A stretch of DNA of 54,599 nucleotides from JAAFHS01 sp043751715 (GTDB lineage: Bacteria > Pseudomonadota > Alphaproteobacteria > Rhodobacterales > Rhodobacteraceae): assembly GCA_043751715.1 (NCBI GenBank), contig JAYUZO010000136.1, positions 1 to 54,599 on the forward strand, given 5' to 3'. A program made the translations under genes and the position numbers. The notes under the pieces were generated by a model. That model ran no database searches, was not told where the DNA came from, and worked only from the letters and a program-made list of their open reading frames with translations. Shown here piece after piece: positions 49,348 through 54,599 of this stretch; position 1 is the first letter of the stretch; each line of letters begins with the position of its first letter.

Positions 49348-50430
49348 GTGCTGGAACTGCGCGGCGTCACACGGTCGGTCGAAGGGCGGGTGCAAATTCA
49401 CACCACCGATCTTGCCTTGCAAAAGGGCACGATGAACGTGCTGCTGGGGCCAACCAGTTCGGGCAAGACATCGCTGATGCGGCTGATGGCGGGCTTGGAT
49501 AAACCAACCGCTGGCACGCTGCATTGGGATGGGCGTGATGTGACGGGCATGCGTGTGCAAGACCGGGCGGTGGCGATGGTCTATCAGCAGTTCATCAATT
49601 ACCCGGCGATGACCGTGTATGACAACATCGCTAGCCCCATGCGCATCATGGGCAAATCAGCGGCCGAGGTTGACCGCGCCGTGCGCGCCACCGCTGATAT
49701 GCTGAAACTGACGCCGTTCCTTGCGCGCAAACCGCTGGAACTGTCGGGCGGCCAACAGCAGCGCTGCGCCCTTGCGCGCGCCTTGGTCAAGGATGCAGGG
49801 CTGGTGTTGCTGGATGAACCGCTGGCCAACCTTGATTATAAACTGCGCGAAGAACTGCGCGCCGAGATTCCGAAAATATTCGAGGCGTCTGGCGCGATCT
49901 TTGTCTATGCCACCACCGAACCCGAAGAGGCGCTTTTGCTGGGCGGCCACACCGCCACCCTGTGGGAGGGGCGCATGACGCAGTTTGGCGCAACACCGCA
50001 GGTGTACCGCCAACCCGCCGATGCCACCACGGCGCGGGTGTTCAGCGATCCGCCGATGAACTTTGTGCCGGCCGTGAAATCAGGCGCGCATGTCACGCTT
50101 GGTGATGTGAAAACCACCGCCACCGGGCCGCTTGCCGATTTGCCCGATGGCACCTACCGCGCCGGGTTCCGCGCCAATCATCTGACGCTGGACCGCAGCA
50201 GTGCATCCGCCGTGGGGTTTGCGGCGCAGGTGATTGTCACCGAAATCACCGGGTCGGAATCATTCCTGCATCTGACGCATGGCCCTGACCGCTGGGTTGG
50301 CCTTGTGCACGGGGTGCATGATCTGGCCCCCGGCGCGCAGGTCACCGTCTGGCTTGACCCCGCACATGTTTACATCTTTGGGCAGGACGGCCGCCTTGTC
50401 GCCCCCGCCCCCTATGCGATGGCGGCGTAA
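49348..50430 (+). CDS. glpS: Glycerol ABC importer ATPase GlpS
   Basis: Length 360 aa, GTG start. Walker A GPTSSGKT (34-41), Q-loop YQQF, canonical signature LSGGQQQR (132-139), Walker B LVLLDE (152-157), then a MalK-like regulatory C-domain. The switch histidine is replaced: YATTEPEEA has Thr190 where YVTHDQ is usual. It pairs with GlpT. 9 nt after glpD. Confidence 0.88.
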   Translation: MLELRGVTRSVEGRVQIHTTDLALQKGTMNVLLGPTSSGKTSLMRLMAGLDKPTAGTLHWDGRDVTGMRVQDRAVAMVYQQFINYPAMTVYDNIASPMRIMGKSAAEVDRAVRATADMLKLTPFLARKPLELSGGQQQRCALARALVKDAGLVLLDEPLANLDYKLREELRAEIPKIFEASGAIFVYATTEPEEALLLGGHTATLWEGRMTQFGATPQVYRQPADATTARVFSDPPMNFVPAVKSGAHVTLGDVKTTATGPLADLPDGTYRAGFRANHLTLDRSSASAVGFAAQVIVTEITGSESFLHLTHGPDRWVGLVHGVHDLAPGAQVTVWLDPAHVYIFGQDGRLVAPAPYAMAA

Positions 50431-50433
50431 ATC

Positions 50434-51504
50434 ATGGCACAGATCACCCTGAAAAACCTTGCCCACAGCTATAACCCCGCCCCCACATCCGATGCCGATT
50501 ACGCGCTCAAGGAAATGGATCACGTCTGGCAGGATGGCGGGGCCTATGCCCTGCTGGGCGCATCAGGCTGCGGCAAGACAACGCTTTTGAACATCATCTC
50601 GGGCCTCGTGCGCCCATCCCATGGCCGCGTGCTGTTTGGCGATACCGATGTGACTGATGCCCCCACCGCCGCACGCAACATCGCCCAAGTGTTCCAGTTT
50701 CCCGTCGTCTACGACACCATGACGGTACGTGATAACCTTGCCTTCCCCTTGCGCAATCGCGGCATGGCCCCGGATTATATCGCTGGCCGTGTTACCCAGA
50801 TCGCGAAAATGATCGGCATGGAAGATAAACTCGACCGCAAGGCGCGCGGCCTGACCGCCGATGCCAAGCAAAAGATCAGCCTTGGCCGTGGCATGGTGAG
50901 GCAGGATGTGAACGCCATCCTGTTTGATGAGCCCCTGACCGTGATCGACCCGCATATGAAGTGGGAACTGCGCACCCAGCTCAAGGCGCTGCACCGCGAA
51001 CTGGGCCATACGATGATCTACGTCACCCATGACCAGACCGAGGCGCTGACATTCGCTGACAAGGTTGTGGTCATGCACGAAGGCCGCGTGGTGCAGATGG
51101 GCACACCCGAGGAATTGTTCGAAACCCCCGCGCATACCTTTGTGGGCTATTTCATCGGCTCACCCGGCATGAACCTGCTGGATGCCACAATCGACGGTGC
51201 CACCGCCCATATCGCGGGTCACGCCGTGCCCTTGGGCGCGCATTACACCGCCACAGGCCGCACCCAAATTGGCATCCGCCCTGAATTCGCCCGGCTGACA
51301 CGCGGGCAGGGCCTGCCTTTCACCCTGCGCCGCGTCGAAGATGTTGGCCGCCACCGCATTGTGCGCGGCGATGCGGCAGGCATGCCGATCAACATCATCG
51401 CGGGCGAAGGCGACAGCATCAGCGCAGACATGACCCATGTCACATTCGATGCCGCACGCATCAACGTCTACGCCGATGACTGGCGCATAAGCGGGGCCAT
51501 CTGA
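50434..51504 (+). CDS. glpT: Glycerol ABC importer ATPase GlpT
   Basis: Length 356 aa. Walker A GASGCGKT (42-49), Walker B ILFDE (162-166) and switch His199 (YVTHDQTEA) are intact, but the signature motif is degenerate: LTADAKQ (140-146) instead of LSGGQ. C-terminal OB-like domain present. Not the E. coli glycerol-3-phosphate antiporter of the same name. 3 nt after glpS, one-base overlap with glpP. Confidence 0.88.
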   Translation: MAQITLKNLAHSYNPAPTSDADYALKEMDHVWQDGGAYALLGASGCGKTTLLNIISGLVRPSHGRVLFGDTDVTDAPTAARNIAQVFQFPVVYDTMTVRDNLAFPLRNRGMAPDYIAGRVTQIAKMIGMEDKLDRKARGLTADAKQKISLGRGMVRQDVNAILFDEPLTVIDPHMKWELRTQLKALHRELGHTMIYVTHDQTEALTFADKVVVMHEGRVVQMGTPEELFETPAHTFVGYFIGSPGMNLLDATIDGATAHIAGHAVPLGAHYTATGRTQIGIRPEFARLTRGQGLPFTLRRVEDVGRHRIVRGDAAGMPINIIAGEGDSISADMTHVTFDAARINVYADDWRISGAI

Positions 51505-52372
51505 TGGACAAGACGCAAAACAACAAAGCGTGGTTTCTGGTGTTGCCGGTGCTGGTGCTGGTCGCCTTTTCCGCCGTGCTGCCGCTGATGACGGTGGTGA
51601 ACTATGCGTTTCAGGATACGTTCGGAAACAACGAATTCTATTGGGCCGGGTTTGACTGGTTCGCCGACTGGATCGAATCTGACCGTCTGCGCGACTCGCT
51701 CACCCGCCAGATCCTATTTTCCGCCATCATCCTTGCCATCGAAGTGCCGCTTGGCATCTACATCGCCCTGAACATGCCCAAGTCCGGGTTCTGGGCCAGC
51801 GTCTGCCTTGTGCTGATGTCGCTGCCCCTGCTCATTCCCTTTAACGTCGTTGGCACCATCTGGCAGATCTTTGGCCGTGTGGATATCGGCCTGCTGGGCC
51901 ACAGCCTTGCTGCCATCGGCATTGATTACAACTACACCAATGATGGGCTGGATGCCTGGATCACCGTTATCATCATGGATGTCTGGCACTGGACCTCGCT
52001 TGTGGCACTGCTGGCCTATGCCGGTCTTCAATCCATCCCGCAGGCCTATTATCAGGCCGCCAAGATTGATCAGGCCGGGCGCATGGCCGTGTTCCGCTAT
52101 ATTGAACTGCCAAAAATGCAGGGCGTGCTGCTGATCGCCATCCTGTTGCGGTTCATGGACAGTTTCATGATCTATACCGAACCTTTCGTCGTCACCGGCG
52201 GCGGCCCCGGCAATTCCACCACCATGCTGTCGATTGATCTGGTCAAGGAAGCCACGTCGATGAACCTCGGCCCGGCGGCGGCGTTCAGCCTGATGTATTT
52301 CCTGGTGATCCTGCTGGTGTCATGGGTGTTTTACACCGTCATGACCAACCTTGATAAGCAGGAGTCGTTCTG

Positions 52373-52373
<1 letters not shown>
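51504..52373 (+). CDS. glpP: Glycerol ABC importer permease GlpP
   Basis: Length 289 aa, six membrane segments (first FLVLPVLVLVAFSAVLPLMTVV). EAA-loop-like YQAAKIDQAGRMAVFRYIELPKM couples it to the ATPases. MalF-type partner of GlpQ. Overlaps glpT and glpQ by one base each. Confidence 0.88.
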
Positions 52374-53176
<803 letters not shown>

Positions 53177-53206
53177 TGATCCTGATGTGCCAGCCTCTGC
53201 AACCAG

Positions 53207-53320
53207 CCTCCCACCCCCATCCCCTCCCCACAGGGGGGAGGGGGGGTATTTGCCACCACCGTCACCTCACGCGCCTCCCCTCCCCCTCGTGGGGAGGGAC
53301 CGGGGCCGGGGGTGGGGGGC
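53207..53320. repeat. GC-rich REP-like palindromic element pair
   Basis: Two C/G-only units in inverted orientation: CCACCCCCATCCCCTCCCC-ACA-GGGGGGAGG (from about 53211) and CCTCCCCCTCGTGGGGAGGG followed by CCGGGGCCGGGGGTGGGG (to about 53319). Each can form a hairpin and the outer arms can pair. Typical of dispersed REP/BIME-like repeats; no coding role, although an open frame crosses it. Confidence 0.75.
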
Positions 53321-53339
53321 GGCCTGCAGGAGCCAAACC

Positions 53340-53741
53340 ATGACCCGCCCCATCAGCCCCGCCCTCATTGCCCTGATCGCCGCCACCATGGCTGCCATCT
53401 ACGCCGCCCTGCTGTTCGCCGCACCGCGCAGCGACACTGGCATCGCATGGACCGATCCTATGATCCCCGGTGGCTGGATGGCATGGACGCTGGCCACTGC
53501 CACCTTCTTTTTCATCATCGCCTGCCTTTTGGTCACCTTCACTATTCTGGCCATCAACTACCCCGAAACCCCCCGCCGCGGCATCCTGCGCATTGTTACC
53601 ACGCGCGGTGACCGGCTGTTCATCAGCCTTCTGGGGTCCGGGTTCCTGTCCATTGCCTATCTCGGCATCTTTGGCCCACCCCTGTGGGGCGCGCTGATCG
53701 TATGCCTGATCTATGCCGCAGCGGTGTTCCGCTGGGTTTAG
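53340..53741 (+). CDS. glpU: Small membrane protein GlpU (DUF2160-like)
   Basis: Length 133 aa from ATG 53340 (MTRPISPALIALIAATMAAI) with AGGAG upstream; the frame extends through the repeat element but that is not coding. Three to four membrane segments, RRGILRIVTTRGDRLF loop, ending AAAVFRWV. Small unknown membrane proteins of this type accompany glycerol ABC importers in alphaproteobacteria; the function is not known. Confidence 0.78.
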   Translation: MTRPISPALIALIAATMAAIYAALLFAAPRSDTGIAWTDPMIPGGWMAWTLATATFFFIIACLLVTFTILAINYPETPRRGILRIVTTRGDRLFISLLGSGFLSIAYLGIFGPPLWGALIVCLIYAAAVFRWV

Positions 53742-53746
53742 CCGAA

Positions 53747-53765
53747 CCGGGGGCAGCCCCCCCGG
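53747..53765 (+). terminator. Intercistronic hairpin between glpU and glpV
   Basis: CCGGGGG (53747-53753) pairs with CCCCCGG (53759-53765), loop of five. No T run follows, so it more likely stabilises or processes the mRNA before the binding-protein gene than ends transcription. Confidence 0.45.
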
Positions 53766-53801
53766 CAACACAGACGACTTAATCTTTCTGGGAGGATTGA
53801 T

Positions 53802-54599
53802 ATGAGACTACGTCACACCACCACCGCAATGGCGCTTGCGCTTGTTGCCGTGGGAACCAGCCCCGCCTGGGCCGATATCGAGGCGGCAAAAGCCTTTCTC
53901 GATGCCGAAATCGGTGATCAGTCCGTGCTTGACCGCGCCGGTCAAGAGGCTGAACTGCAGTGGTTCATTGATGCCGCTGCGCCGTTCCAGGGTATGGAAA
54001 TCAAGGTCGTGTCCGAAACCATCGGCACCCATGAATACGAAGCACAGGTTCTCGCCCCGGCGTTTGAGGCGATCACCGGTATCAAAGTCACGCATGACCT
54101 GATCGGCGAAGGCGACGTTGTTGAAAAGCTGCAAACGCAAATGCAGACCGGCGAGAACATCTATGACGCCTATATCAACGACAGTGATCTGATCGGCACC
54201 CACTGGCGCTATCAGCAGGCCCGCAACCTGACCGACTGGATGGCCGGCGATGGCGCATCCGTCACCAACCCCGGCCTTGATCTGGCCGATTTCATTGGCA
54301 CCGGCTTTACCACCGGTCCCGATGGCAAACTGTACCAACTGCCCGACCAGCAGTTCGCCAACCTTTACTGGTTCCGCTACGACTGGTTCAACGATCAGAA
54401 AACCAAGGATGATTTCAAGGCCGCCTATGGCTATGATCTTGGCGTTCCGGTCAACTGGTCCGCGTATGAGGATATCGCCGAATTCTTTACCGGGCGCGAT
54501 ATGTCTTACATGGGCGGGCCTGCCACCGGCGTCTATGGCAACATGGACTACGGCAAAAAGGACCCATCGCTTGGCTGGCGCTACACCGACGCGTGGATG
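53802..54599 (+). CDS. glpV: Glycerol ABC importer periplasmic binding protein GlpV, 3' truncated by window edge
   Basis: Open to the right edge; 266 codons are visible from ATG 53802, which follows GGGAGGATT. Sec signal peptide ending TSPAWA (cleavage before DIEAAKAFLD). Extracellular solute-binding fold of the large oligosaccharide/glycerol type (FEAITGIKVTHDLIGEGDVVEKLQTQMQTG; LPDQQFANLYWFRYDWF). Captures glycerol for GlpPQ. The full protein is expected to be over 500 aa. Confidence 0.9.
   Translation, partial: MRLRHTTTAMALALVAVGTSPAWADIEAAKAFLDAEIGDQSVLDRAGQEAELQWFIDAAAPFQGMEIKVVSETIGTHEYEAQVLAPAFEAITGIKVTHDLIGEGDVVEKLQTQMQTGENIYDAYINDSDLIGTHWRYQQARNLTDWMAGDGASVTNPGLDLADFIGTGFTTGPDGKLYQLPDQQFANLYWFRYDWFNDQKTKDDFKAAYGYDLGVPVNWSAYEDIAEFFTGRDMSYMGGPATGVYGNMDYGKKDPSLGWRYTDAWM

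Noticed and set aside
48100..49560. 486-aa open frame antisense to glpD; also 40744-42009 (421 aa, antisense to the GMC gene), 32537-33763 (408 aa, antisense to dnaA), 7628-8689 (353 aa) and 10830-11810 (326 aa, antisense to flhA)
   Set aside because: All lie exactly opposite strong conserved genes, are rich in His/Arg/Gln/Gly as expected from GC-rich antisense reading, and show no family motif or ribosome site.

Overview
The window comes from an alphaproteobacterium of the order Rhodobacterales (Roseobacter group or a close relative). The evidence is the GC-rich coding bias, the FlbT/FlaF/DUF1217 flagellar genes, the dnaA-dnaN-recF-gyrB block, and CtrA-like rather than sigma-54/FliA-like signals at flagellar promoters. 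It is core chromosome. I saw no insertion sequence, integrase, phage gene, CRISPR array or rRNA operon.

Positions 1-27200 are a dense flagellar supercluster in several divergent operons. In order: flgL (cut at the left edge)-flgI; fliF-fliH-fliN-fliP on the minus strand; fliL, a small membrane ORF, a MotE-like gene, motA and a 674-aa periplasmic protein; a lytic transglycosylase with flhA-fliR-flhB and a small helical protein; a minus-strand rod/ring operon flgB-flgC-fliE-fliQ-flgF-flgG-flgA-flgH plus a second fliL; fliI; flaF-flbT-DUF1217; a large flagellin with a structured leader; FlgN-like and FlgJ-like genes; and fliK-flgD. The genes cover the export gate, MS and C rings (part), rod, P and L rings, hook-length control, stator and filament. 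Missing from the window, presumably to the left, are motB, flgE, flgK, fliG and fliM. Three divergent promoters and the flagellin promoter carry CtrA-type TTAA-N7-TTAA-like sites. This suggests one cell-cycle regulator coordinates the cluster.

Positions 27196-39736 hold housekeeping genes: ubiB and ubiE (ubiquinone), a divergent membrane protein overlapping mutM (DNA repair), an enoyl-CoA hydratase, rpsT, and then dnaA, dnaN, recF, a LysE-type exporter and gyrB. The only gene-free stretch over 300 bases is 32333-32821, between rpsT and dnaA.

Positions 39840-46770 are mixed: a ribbon-helix-helix protein, a glyoxalase-like protein, a Tat-exported gluconate-dehydrogenase-like small subunit with its GMC oxidoreductase, tRNA-Arg(CCU), a small lipoprotein, a GntR-like LacI regulator, mtaB-dapF and tRNA-Lys(UUU).

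Positions 46785-54599 are a glycerol/glycerol-3-phosphate system: the divergent DeoR regulator glpR, then glpD and the glycerol ABC importer glpS-glpT-glpP-glpQ-glpU-glpV. The last gene is cut by the right edge. The importer has two different ATPases whose motif losses complement each other, predicting one working and one degenerate ATP site. Other points worth a look are the 20-bp inverted repeat shared by the ubiE and membrane-protein leaders, the perfect inverted repeat around tRNA-Lys, and the hairpin-rich flagellin leader.
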